A stretch of DNA of 64,000 nucleotides from Dipteris shenzhenensis. Taxonomy: Eukaryota; Polypodiophyta; Polypodiopsida; Gleicheniales. The translations under genes and the position numbers were made by a program. Shown here piece after piece: positions 32,501 through 44,985 of the stretch (the first letter of the stretch is position 1; every line of letters begins with the position of its first letter). The stretch lies in assembly GCA_047967505.1 (NCBI GenBank), contig CM106540.1. One strand, 5' to 3'. A model generated the notes under the pieces. The model was not told the DNA's origin. It was given only the letters and a program-made list of their open reading frames with translations, and did no database searches.

Positions 32501-32839
32501 TTGTCTTGTTGTGCAACCACCAGATATCCATGGTATGAATCCATGATATGGAATACATATTTCTTATGAATATTTCTTATCACATACTTTTTCATTTCTT
32601 CGGATACACCATGCAGCATGAATGCAAGAAAATATGAATCGGTGTGCTTTTAGCCTATGTGCTTATCCCTAATAAGTAGGATACTTTAACTAGGTAGACT
32701 TATAATTACTTAAAGTAAAGCCTTTGCAAAGGATCGTACCTAGTATTGGCTATATCCAACCTATTGCACAAATCAAGAAAACTGCACAAATCAAGAATTT
32801 TCTTGATTTGTGCAACAGATTGGATATACGGTTGGTTGG

Positions 32840-34015
32840 ATAAACTTTAAACAATTAATACCAAAACATCTTAACCACCGTAAATCTTAAACTTTAAACA
32901 TTTAATTCATAATCCCTAAACTCCTAAACAATAAATCCTAAACCCTAAATCCTAAACTCTAAATCCTAAATCCTAAATCCTAAATCCTAAACCCTAAACC
33001 CTAAACCCTAACCCTAAACCCTAACCCTAAATCCTAAATCCTAAAACCTAAACCCTAAACCCTAACCCTAAAATACAACCAAAACTTTTGTGTAATAGGT
33101 TGGATATATCCCCCAACCTGTTGCACAAATTAAAAAAATTGCACAAATCAAGAATTTTCTTGATTTATGCAACATATTGGATATACGGTTGGGGGTGCAC
33201 CCCCAGTTGGGGTATATATCCAACATGTTCCACAAGTCAAGAATTTTCTTAATTTGTGCAACAGGTTGGGGGATATATCCAATCTGTTGCACAAATCAAG
33301 AAAATTCTTTGATTTGTGCAACAAATTGGATATACCTCCCAACCTGTTGTAAGAGGTTGGGGGATATATCCAATCTGTTGCACAAATCAATAATTTTCTT
33401 GACTTGTGCAATAGATTGGATATATCCCCCAACCTATTGCTCAAGCAACAGGTTGGGAGATATATACAATTTGTTCTACAAGTCAAGAATTTTCTCGATT
33501 TGTGCAACAGGTTGATATACCCCCCAACCTGTTCCACAAGTCAAGAATTTTCTTGATTTGTGCAACAGGTTGGATATATCCCCCACCTTGTTGCTCAATC
33601 CAACTTGTTATAGAAATCAAGAAAATTCTTAACTTGTGGAATAGGTTGGATATATCCCCCAACCATATATCCAATTTGTTGCACAAATCAAGAAAATTCT
33701 TGTTTTTTGTAATTTTCTTGATTTGTGCAATAGGTTGGATATATCCCCCAACCTGTTGCTTGAGCAACAGGTTGGGGGATATATCCAACCTGTTGCACAA
33801 ATCAAAAAAATTCATTAAATTTTGGTTGTATTTTAGGGTTAGGATTTAGGGTTTAGGGTTTAGGATTTAGGATTTAGGGTTTAGGTTTAGGATTTAGAGT
33901 TTTGGGTTTAGGGTTTAGGATTTAGTGCTTAGGAGTTTAGGATTTAGGGACTAAATGTTTAAAGTTTAGGATTTATGGTGGTTAAGATGTTTTGGTATTA
34001 ATTGTTTAAAGTTTA
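32840..34015. repeat. Foldback with telomere-like arms, copy 2
   Basis: Same layout as 6,525-7,795: AAACTTTAAACAATTAATAC, CCCTAAA-type repeats, palindromic core with GGATATATCC and TTGCACAAATCAAGAA, then TTTAGGG-type repeats and the complementary arm. Confidence 0.85.
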
Positions 34016-34109
34016 TGATGTAGGGTTCAGGTTTAATGCCTTCTCTGCTATGAATGATTATTTATTGTGTCTTTTTTGAGTTGCTAATCTATTTTTGTAC
34101 ATAAAATAG

Positions 34110-34470
34110 GTATTCACCCTAACAGAGGATATGGATGTGGTGTTATATAAGAAGAATGAAGTGGTGGCTTTTGGACGAATTCATAGTCTTGATCCTATGA
34201 ATGTATGTCATTTCCAATGTTGTGGTGAGAGAAGATGTGTAGTGATAATCACCAACATTGTAAATCCTGAAGTGCATTTAAAATATCCACATGGAGACTT
34301 TGAAACATTGGGAGATATCTTACAATGTGAATATTTGATATGTAAGCACACAGAACGCTCAAGGACCAAGACGAAACTGTTCCAAAGACATACTTTCAAG
34401 ATATCAAGAAAACTTATTTTGAGGGAAAAAAAGTAGAGATGTTATCTTGCTCTGAAGAAGATTTAACAGT
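34110..34470 (+). pseudogene. DUF8039-like domain fragment, frameshifted copy
   Basis: Repeats the first domain of 7,911-8,315 (MDVVLYKKNEVVAFGRIHSL ... NIVNPEVHLKYPHGDFETLG). It shifts frame after DILQC, and the region coding for the second domain is truncated near 34,470. Confidence 0.5.
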
Positions 34471-34739
34471 TAGGAGACTATTGTTATTATTATTATACTT
34501 ATTGGATAGGGGCACCATGCACAAGTTTGGGAATTATAGCTTCATTGAGCCATATTTTTTTAAATTAGAGGTCACCACTTGACTTTTTAGCTTAATAAGG
34601 TCATATTTATATGTAAGTGACCCATTTAGTGCTCTAATAAACCCAATTTTTGAGTTCACTAAGTGAAGTTGAGTGGAGAGGATATGCTCAAAAAAAAAGT
34701 CCAAACTAGCAGAGAGAGTCCAAAAATTTTGAATAGTGT

Positions 34740-34945
34740 GTTTTTTGGGCTACTTTCTTTTGAAAAAGAGCAACCCCCAAACCCCTTTCATAGAAGAAAG
34801 GGGTCTTTGGGTCCTTTTTTTACCATGGCCCGTAGACCTCTTTCTTCAATGAAAGGGATTTTTGGGCTGCTTTCTTGCAAAAAAAAGTAGCTTGAAAACC
34901 CCTTTCTTCAAAGAAAGGGGTCTTTGGGCCTTTTTTTAAAATTGC
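34740..34945. repeat. CAAAGAAAGG hairpin repeat cluster
   Basis: Direct copy of 8,740-8,950; followed by a deletion of about 290 bp relative to the left arm. Confidence 0.8.
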
Positions 34946-34949
34946 CCTG

Positions 34950-35567
34950 GACATGATGATCGATCGGACATGCTTCATGCACTGGACCACCAAAATGCTC
35001 CCCTACTACCCAAAAGTTTTCATCCACTTTGCCGACCGCTTTGTACGTCCCTTGCACCTTACAGCCTGCACGCAACAACCCTCCCATAAATGTGATACCT
35101 AAATGTGGTGAATTGTGACATCGTTTTTCCCTTCAGACCACACAGCTTATCCATGGTTGGCACATGCATCTTTGACAGAACTCTGTTTGCCACTTCCCGA
35201 GGAACTAGTACTTGTAGCTAACCCTTGCTTTTTTGAGTGCAATTGGCAATTTCCAGCCGCCTTCCATCACTGCTTGCATTTGCCCAAATTAGTCATTTCA
35301 TGTCATTTCGTGATCACCTCGAATGCATGATAGTTAGTTAACAGGTGAGGATCTATAGATCAATTTACAAATCTAGCCCACCCGTATCGGAGTAAACCGG
35401 GAATCTGATCTCTATGTTGCCTTGCAAGTTGCCATCTTGTCCACTTGCACACTTTGGAGAGGGATGCAAAAATCAAACACAATGCTGATGAGAAGTTACC
35501 TTCAAAAGTTGATCCATCAGATCATGACAGCATTTGAATTGAGAGAACTAGTCCGTGGAGGAGATTA
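34950..35567. other. Repeat-block copy, no gene
   Basis: Matches left-arm sequence at 9,240-9,680 in direct orientation, with about 140 bp inserted near 35,270-35,413. It then joins, near 35,540, to the stretch that precedes the 5,238 block, including the uninterrupted CACTA-3 target GATTATGAGAAGG. Confidence 0.7.
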
Positions 35568-36049
35568 TGAGAAGGCGGAAGCATAATAGAGGTTTGAGTT
35601 GGGCGAATGAGAAGTGAGAAGAAGACAGGAGGGGTCTTGGGTTTTCGGATGATTTGGAACGACGATACACACAAGCTAGATGATTGCTTGTTATAAGCAT
35701 GGCATTGGAAAAGAGCATGACTGTTAATGGGTATGTCTTTTCTTCGAGCATTTGGTCTTAGCAAATTTTTTTTAGCGTTGCGTATAGTCTTTCACAACAC
35801 AATTTTGTTGGAGCATGATAGACCCCTTTAGTCACAAAACCACCCCACAAAGATGCTATATTTTACTGCCCATTTAACCACATTGAACATATTACTAATT
35901 CATCTAGCAAATATGTAATCTTTTGCTAACATTCCAAATATCATTTTGTTCATGAGACCCCTTTATTCACAACTACCCTACATGTTTACTTTAATTTTAG
36001 CATCCTCTGAGCTAAAGCATCCACCATGCATACTCACTAGAAGGTCCAT
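35568..36049. other. Second copy of the 5,238 block start, no gene
   Basis: Close direct copy of 5,238-5,730. No coding potential recognised on either strand. Confidence 0.7.
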
Positions 36050-36435
36050 TTGAAAAAAAGAAGCCCAAATGCCTCTTTCTTCAAAGAAAGGGGGCTTTGT
36101 GCATGTTTTCTCAACATGGACTATGTAAAGAGGCCCAAAAACCCCTTTTGACAAAGAAAGGGTATTTGGACCTCTTTTTTTCACGTGGGCCATGTTAAAA
36201 AAAGGGGCCCAAAGACCTCTTTTTTATGATCAAAGGGGTTTTTGGGTTGCTTTCCAAAAACCCCTTTTATCAAAGAAAGGGGTCTTTCTTTGACAAAAGG
36301 GGTTTTTTAAAGAAAAAGCAGCCCAAAAACCCCTTTCGTCAAAGAAAGGCCCCTTTCGTTAAAGAAAGGGGTCTTTCTTTAACGAAAGGGGCCTTTCTTT
36401 GACGAAAGGGGTTTTTGGGCTGCTTTTTCTTAATG
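36050..36435. repeat. CAAAGAAAGG hairpin repeat cluster
   Basis: Direct copy of 5,731-6,115 with altered numbers of CCCCTTTCGTCAAAGAAAGG stems, so the number of stems varies between copies. Confidence 0.85.
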
Positions 36436-36869
36436 GGCTGCTTTCTTAGCTTATCTTTGTTACAATATGTAATACTTTGCAAAAGCCTTTAAGGCTTTGT
36501 ACAAAACTACAGTATCATTGAATCCATATCATTTTTCTACTTTAGCAACCACCAGATATCCATGGTATGAATCCATGATATGGAATACATATTTCTTATG
36601 AATATTTCTTATGACATACTTCTTCATTTCTTCTGATACACCATGCAACATGAATGTAAGAAAATATGAATCGGTGTGCTTTTAGCCTATGTCCTTATCC
36701 CTAATAAGTAGGATACTTTAACTAGCTAGACTTATAATTACTTAAAGTAAAGCCTTTGCAAAGGATCGTACCTAGTATTGGCTATATCCAACCTATTGCA
36801 CAAATCAAGAAAATTGCCCAAATCAAGAATTTTATTGATTTGTGCAACAGATTGGATATACGGTTGGTT

Positions 36870-38031
36870 GGATAAACTTTAAACAATTAATACCAAAATA
36901 TCTTAACCACCGTAAATCTTAAACTTTAAACATTTAATTCCTAAACCCTAATCTCCTAAACAATAAATCCTAAACCCTAGATTCTAAACTCTAAATCCTA
37001 AACCCTAAATCCTAAATCCTAAACCCTGAACCCTAAACCCTAACCCTAAATCCTAACCCTAATCCTAAATCCTAAATCCTAAACCCTAAACCTAAATCCT
37101 AAACCTAACCCTAAAATACAACCAAAATTTAATGAATTTTTTTTATTTGTGCAATAAGTCGGATATATCCCCCAACCTGTTGCACAGATTAAAAAAATTA
37201 CACAAATCAAGAATTTTCTTGATTTATACAATAGATTGGAAATACAGTTGGGGGTGCACCCCCAACCTGTTGCTTGAGCAACAGATTGGGAGATATATCC
37301 AACCTGTTCCACAAGTCAAGAATTTTCTTAATTTGTGCAACAGGTTGGGGGTTATATCCAACCTATTGCACAAATCAAGAAAATTCCTTGATTTGTGCAA
37401 CAAATTGGATATACCTCCCAACCTATTGTAAGAGGTTGGGGGTGCACCCCCAACCTGTTGCTTGAGCAATAGGTTGGGGGATATATCCAATCTGTTGCAC
37501 AAATCAATAATTTTCTTGATTTGTACAACAGATTGGATATATCCCCCAACCTGTTGCTCAACTTGTTCTACAAGTCAAGAATTTTCTTGATTTGTGCAAC
37601 GGGTTGATATACCCCCCAACCTGTTCCACAAGTCAAGAATTTTCTTGATTTGTGCAACAGGTTGGATATATCCCCCAACTTGTTGCTCAATCCAACTTGT
37701 TGCACAAATCAAGAAAATTCTTGACTTGTGGAACAGGTTGGATATATCCCCAACCTGTTGCGCAACAGGTTGGGAGTGCACCCCTAACCGTATATCCAGT
37801 TTGTTGCACAAATCAAGAAAATTCTTGTTTTTTGTAATTTTCTTGATTTGTGCAATAGGTTGGATATATCACCCCAACCTGTTGCTTGAGCAACACGTTG
37901 GGGGATATATCCAACCTGTTGCACAAATTAAAAAAATTCATTAAATTTTGGTTGTATTTTAGGGTTAGGATTTAGGGTTTAGGGTTTAGGATTTAGGATT
38001 TAGGATTTAGGATTTAGGATTTAGGGTTTAG
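36870..38031. repeat. Foldback with telomere-like arms, copy 3, truncated
   Basis: Left CCCTAAA-type arm and palindromic core are complete. The right TTTAGGG-type arm breaks off at about 38,031, where a gypsy integrase fragment begins. Confidence 0.85.
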
Positions 38032-38035
38032 GAAA

Positions 38036-38165
38036 TCAGCACCCTATCAACTCATTGCAAGACAACTACACAAGATGGGCAAGGACCAGGTTTTAAGAAG
38101 AGTTCTTGGATAACCTCATTGACAAAATGCATACCTCGATCCAACACTATTTCAATGGGGCATCC
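38036..38165 (-). pseudogene. Ty3/gypsy integrase fragment
   Basis: The minus strand reads LGCPIEIVLDRGMHFVNEVI followed by QELL, the core-domain DxGxxF motif of gypsy integrases (usually D.GTHF.N). About 35 residues are convincing. It has no LTRs or other domains and sits between a truncated foldback and a CACTA terminus. Confidence 0.6.
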
Positions 38166-38198
38166 GAGGTTGCACAAATCAAGAAAATTCTTGGATTT

Positions 38199-41100
38199 CA
38201 CTACTACACACGGACCCTATTACGACGTTTACGTACCTATGTTTAGCGCCCGCTTAGCATTAATCGTCGGTATGAAAAGCGGGTTTCCTAAATTGTAGCT
38301 ATATAGCGACTTTTGCTAAAAGTCGCTATATAGCAACTTTTACAAAAGTCATTATATAGCGACTTTTAAGTGTCACTATATAGCGACACTGATATACAAA
38401 TTTATAGCGACGCTTTTCCAAAGAGGTTTTTTTTTTAATATAGGCCTTAAAAGTTAGTTTTTTCCAATGACAAAATTTTTTAAATTTTCATACATGTTTG
38501 AGCTCATAGAGAATAAAAAAATGAGAGCATGTACATGAAGCGTTTGAAGCTCATATATTCATGTCCAAGTTTGAGATGAGACAAATCAAATAAGAGCATT
38601 TACATCAACTGTTTCATCTTGAGCCAAGTCTAAGGCACCAAACAAGTCTATCTCTAACTCTATACCGAGTTGACCTCCTATATCATCATCGTACTCTACC
38701 ATCATACGTTCACCTAAAAGTATTTGATCATCTTCTTCAATAAAGCTTAAGTGTGGTGATTCTTGATGATTGTTGTCTTCTTCCTCAATATCTTGATCTC
38801 CATCCTCCTCCCATGCGATGTCATTATTCGCATCTTCCTCTTGGCTCATATGGTGATCTACATCTTCTTCGCTAGATTCATCAATTGGATCCGGCATTGG
38901 TAGTGGCATCTCCATATCCACATCTCGATCTTCAAAAATTTGCTTACTTCGTGGTGCAACTTGGATCACGTACCACCATCTTGGATCAGAATGATCCGGA
39001 TGAAAAACCACCTATATTGAAGATGGGTGCCAAATGTCGTCAATTATATATATGAAATTATGCTCAAGTACATGTATCAATGGACTTTAAAAACGAAAGC
39101 TTTGACTAATTAAATCATTAGAGTGCTCGGGAAGAACAAAAGTATCACTTTCATCGGTCCAATGTTTGGTGGAGTCTATTGCAAAGAGACCGCTGCTATC
39201 TTTTCTCACTATTGCATGGGGACCGTTGTAAGTAGTTCTAAATCATTTTACATCAGGAATGAAAATAGTAAATCGTCTGAAATCAATTTCATAGATGTCG
39301 CGTATGGTTCCACAATAATCCAACTGTGAGGAGAGAAGATTGGTATCTGAAGCACTTGCTCGGCTATCTTGTGTGAAGTTAGCCATGACTCCACAATCAT
39401 ACGTGACTCTCTTTGAATCGATGCGTTCCATGCGAAAATGTCGTCCATATGACCATAATGCACTGTACTTTTTGTACTGTAAAAGAGCATCATTAAAACA
39501 ATGAAGATGCATTTATTTTATAGCATATGTTGCCACAAATAATTACTTAATTACGTCAAGAGGTAAGAAACTTACATGCACCGTATATCTAGATGATAAC
39601 TCTCGCTCATGCTCGTTTATTGTCTCTCCATCACGTTCGGCTTTACGTAGAGCCAGTTGTAGCCAATCAAGTGACATGTGAGTAGGGAGAAGAGCCAGAT
39701 CCCATGGATATGGTTGTGATCGCCTGTACATTACTCTGAATCTCATCCTTGCATTTATTCTTTCTACTTTGGCTACTTCATATCTCTCAATCCACTTCTG
39801 CATCTCAGGGCTATTGAGGATACAAAACTTATTGAATTTCTCCATTTTCTCTTCGCTCATCTTTCTTTCAATCCCTTTTCCTTGGGGAACCTCGCCAATG
39901 ATGCGATCATCATCCTTGTTGTGCCAAGCTTGCGGCATATCAGCCGTACTGGATGCAAGAAACTCTGTGATATATACTAATGACTCTTGCACAAGCCATC
40001 CCTCTGCCATGCTTGCTTCCGGTCTTGCTCTTTGTCTTACAAACTCCTTCAAAGTTTTCATAAACTGCTCGAGAAAAAATATCCATCGACTATGAATGGT
40101 ACCTGCTATAGCCACCTCATCAACTATGTGCACAAGCAAGTGGACTTGAGTTGTCATAATGCTCGAGGGAAAGTGCTTCTCAAGCAAGCATACGGCTTCG
40201 ATGGATTCCACCCTAGCCTTCTCGATGCTCGATATAGAGATTTCTTTTTGAGATATCCACCTATTTCACATGTCCATGCATATGTAAGATATTTGAGATA
40301 TCCACCTATTTCACATGTCCATGAAGAAAATACATAATGCGATTTGATAGTAAGCATACCTCACAATACCACAGATCTTGAATATAGCATTTCTAATGTC
40401 TTCTTGTAAGCACCCTTTTATTGTAATTGGGAGGATGAACTATCAAAGCAACAATGAAGTCATGTCAACAATATAACATAATAATAATTACGCTAATGCA
40501 TCACGATTATCAGTACACTAATTCTACTTAGAATACCTGTAAGACCTTGTGCCAATCATGGGACTTGAGCCCACTAAGCTTATTGTTCTTTGAAAATGCT
40601 CCTTTCAAGCAACGTATGTACCCTATCGGTGTTTCAAAAGAGGCAATGTCTGCCTTGGCCGGTGCCTCCTCGCTCGTAGAGAGGATCCATGTTGCTTTCG
40701 GGAGGACAACTTTTCTCGAAGCATGCACTTGGGGCCACAAACGAGACATCCTATTCATAGCACGCAAGTCTTCTCGCACTCCTCTCGAGTCCTTGGAACC
40801 AACCAAGTGTGCCCAAATAGTAGCCCCCACATTCTTGAAGATATGCATGGGATCCAAGAGATGATTGATTTGTAACTAACCCCAATAAGGAAGCTTGTGA
40901 AAGATCGATAGCCTCTTCATACAAGGAGGATGTTCCTCTCCATTCACCCTCCAAGCTTGAATCCAATCACTTGCCTTCAAATATGATGGTGGTGGATCAA
41001 GTTGACCTCCACGTGCGAGATGGTCGAGCGGAAGGTATCTAGCATGACCTTCATAAACATTTTTCCTCATATGTTTGGAGTAGCGTGCAAGCGATTTCAG

Positions 41101-42262
41101 AGCCAGAAGTCCACAAACAAGACAAGCATGGTACCCACTTGTAACAAGTCCTGCACGCGTGCATGAATGTGTTAGTACAAGACATGCATGCAAAAGAGAG
41201 TAAAAAAAGCATAATCCCTCATTGTACATGTAAAGACACAACCACGTACCTGCGCACTCTCCATATCCTGGGTAGTCATGCACGGTCCACATCAAGATAC
41301 CCCTGACCAAAATATCATTGGTATGTCTAGGAGCTCAGGAAATATCAAAGACCTACACTCCTCTCCATAATATCTGTAACTCCTCTATCAAAGGTGCCAT
41401 GTACATGTCCATGTTTTTTGCCTTGTACTTTCCTGGCACAAGTAGTGCAAGCATGAGGTGTCCCTTTTTTATTGTTAGCCATGGTGGGATATTGTAATTC
41501 ACCACGACTATGGGCCATGTCGAGCGTAAACCGAAAGGATTCACGCTGTCCATGGCTAGCCCAAGATGTAAGTTGTGTGGCTCCCTCGCAAAGTCTGGCC
41601 ACTGATTATCTATGTGCTTCCAAGCTGCATAATCTACAATCCTCAATGTGTCATAAGTGGACCGATGAGATGCATGCCATGTCATCAACTCTGCTATGGA
41701 TTTGCATCGGAACATGTGTTGTATTCTTGCAATGATGGCAAAGTGTCTCAAGACCTTTGCCGGTATCCGCTCACCCTGCAAGTCATCTCTATATCATTGT
41801 TCCCCACACTTTGGACAACTAGCCAAATCTCCATGCTCACGACGAAAGAGAATACAATCATTACGGCAAGCATGGATGGTATCATAATCCATACCCACCA
41901 TTGTTAGCATCTTTTTCGCTTCATCTCTTGATGCGGGCATGGTATTTGGTGCAAGAAACATCTTTTGGAGCAACCTATGAAAAAGACACTATCCAAATGA
42001 TGATTCTCAAAACAAACAATATCCAAATAATGAGTCAAATTAATGCAAGAGCTAACCTCATTAAGGCCAAGACACTTGTATCCGACCACCCATACTGTAC
42101 TTGTAGATTCAAGATTGAGAGACAAGCACGTAGTTTAGACATCCTAGCACCCTCGTACAATTGTGTTGATTGCAACTCTCGCATTTTGACCTCTTTTCTC
42201 TTTGAAAAGCAAAGGTTGTGTGCATCAGTTGCATACATAGTGTGTGTGAGAAACTTGCAGAT
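38199..42262 (-). mobile_element. CACTA element B, one end present, other end truncated
   Basis: Begins CACTACTACACACGGACCCT, followed by subterminal GCTATATAGCGACTTTT words (38,290-38,410). It contains a TNP2-type transposase on the minus strand. At about 42,262 the sequence switches abruptly to a copy of the left-arm block (GGTAATTCTTGAACAATT, as at 11,276), so the second terminus is missing. The subterminal words resemble those of CACTA-2/3, but the terminus beyond CACTAC differs. Confidence 0.8.
38586..42235 (-). pseudogene. TNP2-type transposase of CACTA element B, degraded
   Basis: From the N-terminal side: core at about 41,920-41,345 (KVLRHFAIIARIQHMFRCKS, LGLAMDSVNPFGLRSTWPIV, PLIEELQILWRGV), GILMWTVHDYPGYGECAG near 41,270, YHACLVCGLLALKSL at 41,110, and HLLDPMHIFKNVGATIWAHL at 40,860. 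DUF4218-like segment 40,211-39,543 (HSRWIFFLEQFMKTLKEFVR, MAEGWLVQESLVYITEFL). DUF4216-like segment 39,512-39,125 (DYCGTIRDIYEIDFRRFTIF). Acidic last exon 39,011-38,586. Stops such as GEQ*YRDD and V*VFDIS* break it, though long parts remain open, so it is younger or better preserved than the CACTA-1 gene. Confidence 0.88.
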
Positions 42263-42611
42263 CGGTAATTCTTGAACAATTTATTAATAAGTAAAGAGAA
42301 TTACAATTAAACATCAACCAAGTCAACTTGGTTTTCGTGTTAACTAGAATAATTTTAGATGACATGCTTTTTTTAATTTTTAGCATATGCGGAATAGCAC
42401 ATGTAAGATGATAAATCCCATGAGAAACATAACTTTTTAAATTTTTAATGTAGAGGCTCAATATTCTTCTATGATTGTGTTGTAAGCTACAGTGTTGCAT
42501 GCCCCTTTCTTAGCTACTGTCTTAGAAAGTTGCTTCTCATAGAAGTCTTTATTTTACTGCTCTCTCAAAGGTGGTATTAGTATCATTACTAGAGGTAAGT
42601 TGTCGGATTCT

Positions 42612-42988
42612 CTTTAGACGTGAGAGCAGCTAGACAAGCCAACTTTAAATGGGACTTCACTATTGTGGATCACATCTTCACACTCAAAGCCATCATTGAG
42701 GAGGACGAGCATGTGGGGGAAGGAGGGAAAAGGACTATCTACTTCTAGTTTGTGGATCCCCTCAAGGCTTTTGATATAATACCATGCATTGATTTGATGC
42801 AAAGATTGCAAGACATCGGTGTACGAGAGGTTATGCATTGGGGGATCTACACATTGTATGAGACAGTGATTGGCAAAGTTTGGACCCTTGAGGGGAATGC
42901 TTGACATGGTGGTTAGCAATATTAGAGTGAAGTAGGGATGCACGTTATCACCTAACTTATTTGGATTATAGATTGATGAGGTCTCAGA
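42612..42988 (+). pseudogene. LINE-type reverse transcriptase fragment, copy
   Basis: Direct copy of 11,626-12,004, with an extra stop in the motif A approach (TAG where the left arm has TAC near 42,747). Confidence 0.82.
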
Positions 42989-43004
42989 CCCCACTAATGT
43001 TTTT

Positions 43005-43241
43005 TTTTAGTTCTGTTAATTGTCGATATAGCGACATTAACCAGTGTTGCTATATAGCGACAATTACCGGTGTTGCTATATAGTGATGTTTATTAGCATC
43101 ACTATATAGCGACGCTTATATAGCAACCGTTCTTTTTCGATGCTTATAACCACGTAAATAACGACCTTTGCGCTCGTTTAAAAAAAAAAAGTGTAAAAAA
43201 CATCGATATTTTCATTGGAAAAGGGCCTATTCGTTGTAGTG
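43005..43241 (+). mobile_element. CACTA-2 end with subterminal repeats, copy
   Basis: Same as 12,020-12,252; terminus GGGCCTATTCGTTGTAGTG at 43,241, followed by the same flank ATGTATATGTGAGAG. Confidence 0.82.
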
Positions 43242-43379
43242 ATGTATATGTGAGAGAAAGTATCCTTGTGTGTGTGTGTGTGTGTCCCACCCCCAACCCA
43301 GCGGATAAGACCACATGGTGAGGGGTAATAAGCCCACCATGTGGAACTTACCCCTCACCCAAGAGTAAAATGAATCTCA

Positions 43380-43874
43380 AATTAGCATAAACCAAGAAAC
43401 CCGTTCTTCTTCAAAAAGCTAAGGATATTTTTACTGATTAAGTTAGGATCAAATCCATTTTTAGCAACTAAGCTGATTAGTCTAACCAAATCCATATAAT
43501 CCCAAGAATAGGGTGAAGCATTGTAAATAAGTGGAAGAACTTGTGAAACACACACTTTATATGCACAACTTGTGGGTTGATTGCCTACAGCATGGATGAA
43601 AGAGATATTAGGACAAGGTAATTTATATTTTTTCTAAAATGTGTGCATCTCATACTCACCAATAAAAGGCCTCAAAAGTGTAATTAAAGTGTTGATAAAA
43701 GTGGTAAAATAAGTGTCATAAGTGGGTTTGATAGTAATGATCTCCAACGGGTAAATACTCATTGGGTCAGTTAGGACAATGGATCTATTATGGGAAAGAC
43801 AATTCACCACAAAGTCATTATTGATAAAAATTAGATCATTTTAACTTCTCTAAGTTTGGATAATTTAATGATAA
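43380..43874 (-). pseudogene. Unusual reverse transcriptase, C-terminal half, copy
   Basis: Copy of 12,405-12,921, but a deletion near 43,838 removes the catalytic ARFMDD box. It is interrupted by the same CACTA-1 insertion at ATT (43,875-43,877). Confidence 0.7.
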
Positions 43875-43877
43875 ATT

Positions 43878-44985
43878 CAAAACAACACAAAGCAACTATA
43901 GATGCACTTGATAGACGCACAAAATAGCGGGCGCGTCTATAGGCGTTGCTTGAATAGAGAAATTATGGGCGTGTCTAATAGCACGTCTATTTATGCATGT
44001 ATTAACACGTCTATTAGGACGTCTACATTGAGAAAATATGGGCCCGTCTAACATTGCGTTTATCAATGTGTCTATTTGTGCATGTATTAGCACGTCTACA
44101 TTGAGAATTAGACGCGTATTTAGATGTAAAACAGAGAATACAGAAAGTGAGATTTTGGTGTACATCACTGCTTTCCAAACATTGCCCATGATTACCAAAG
44201 CACATAATTTTAGCAAAAACATCAATGCTTTTTTGCAAGCCCACATATATAAGAATTAAGTGAGGTGAGGAGAATGAGACAATATGTAAAATAGTTTTGC
44301 CAATATCAATGATGGGCTATGGTTCAATCTCATCCTCAATGAGATCAACCCTTGCCAAACTATCTACTTCAAAATCCAAACAAGTGTTTAGATCTACAAA
44401 TACATTCAACCCACTACTACTTGTGCTACTCATGTGCTCATCGAAATCAGCATTACCAATGGTAGGCTCGTCCTCACGAGTAATGGCCTCAATATTTGTA
44501 TCTCCTATCTCATGATCATCCTTCTCTCTCGTATCACAGTCATCATCACCTCCATGGCCATGATTAATCTCCATACGCTCCATATTAGTAAATGTACTAT
44601 ACATCACTTTGGAACGTGGCATAATAGGTATGACATGCCACCATCTATTATTATCCACCATTGGTTGATAGAAAACCTAATTCAAACACAAATACAATCA
44701 TGTTATTTTCCTTGCATCGAAGGTATCAAATATTTAAAAGCGAGTATTTTTATATGTGTGCAGTACTTGTTCACATTGTTGCGGTAGTACTAGTGTGTCC
44801 TTCCTACTTTGCCAAAACTTTGTGGAGTCAATAGTTACAAAGCCACTTGCATGGCGTTTGATTGTTGCATTAGGGACTCTTTCCATCACGTCCTTAAACC
44901 ACTTTACATCCAAAACATACACAAGGAAGCGTCAAAATTCAAGCTTAATAATATCTTGGATTATGCCACAATAATCATCCATGAA
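43878..44985 (+). mobile_element. CACTA-1 end, truncated copy
   Basis: Starts CAAAACAACACAAAGCAAC after ATT, the same insertion site as 12,925. It carries the subterminal array and the transposase 3' part, including a DUF4216-like exon that the left-arm derivative has lost. It breaks off at about 44,985. Confidence 0.85.
44317..44950 (-). pseudogene. CACTA-1 transposase C-terminal exons
   Basis: 44,922-44,734 encodes the DUF4216-like end (YVLDVKWFKDVMERVPNATI, VTIDSTKFWQSRKDTLVLPQ). 44,661-44,317 is the acidic last exon (RWWHVIPIMPRSKVMYSTFT to VDLIEDEIEP). The upstream core is absent. Confidence 0.82.

Larger units (their letters stand above)
25460..32513 (+). mobile_element. CACTA-1, full-length 7,054-bp element with CACAACAA terminus
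   Basis: Ends CACAACAACACAAAGCAAC and GCTTTGTCTTGTTGTG, flanked by CAA at 25,457-25,459 and 32,514-32,516. Uninterrupted copies of the target occur at 6,217 and about 36,541, which proves the borders. Subterminal GTCTAT/ATAGAC arrays lie at both ends (25,480-25,800 and 32,190-32,500). Inside are a TNP2-type transposase on the minus strand (26,000-30,083) and a Transposase_24-like accessory gene on the plus strand (30,661-31,876), divergently arranged around a motif-rich 30.1-30.6 kb control region. A MITE sits at 27,681. Stop codons show decay. Confidence 0.93.
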
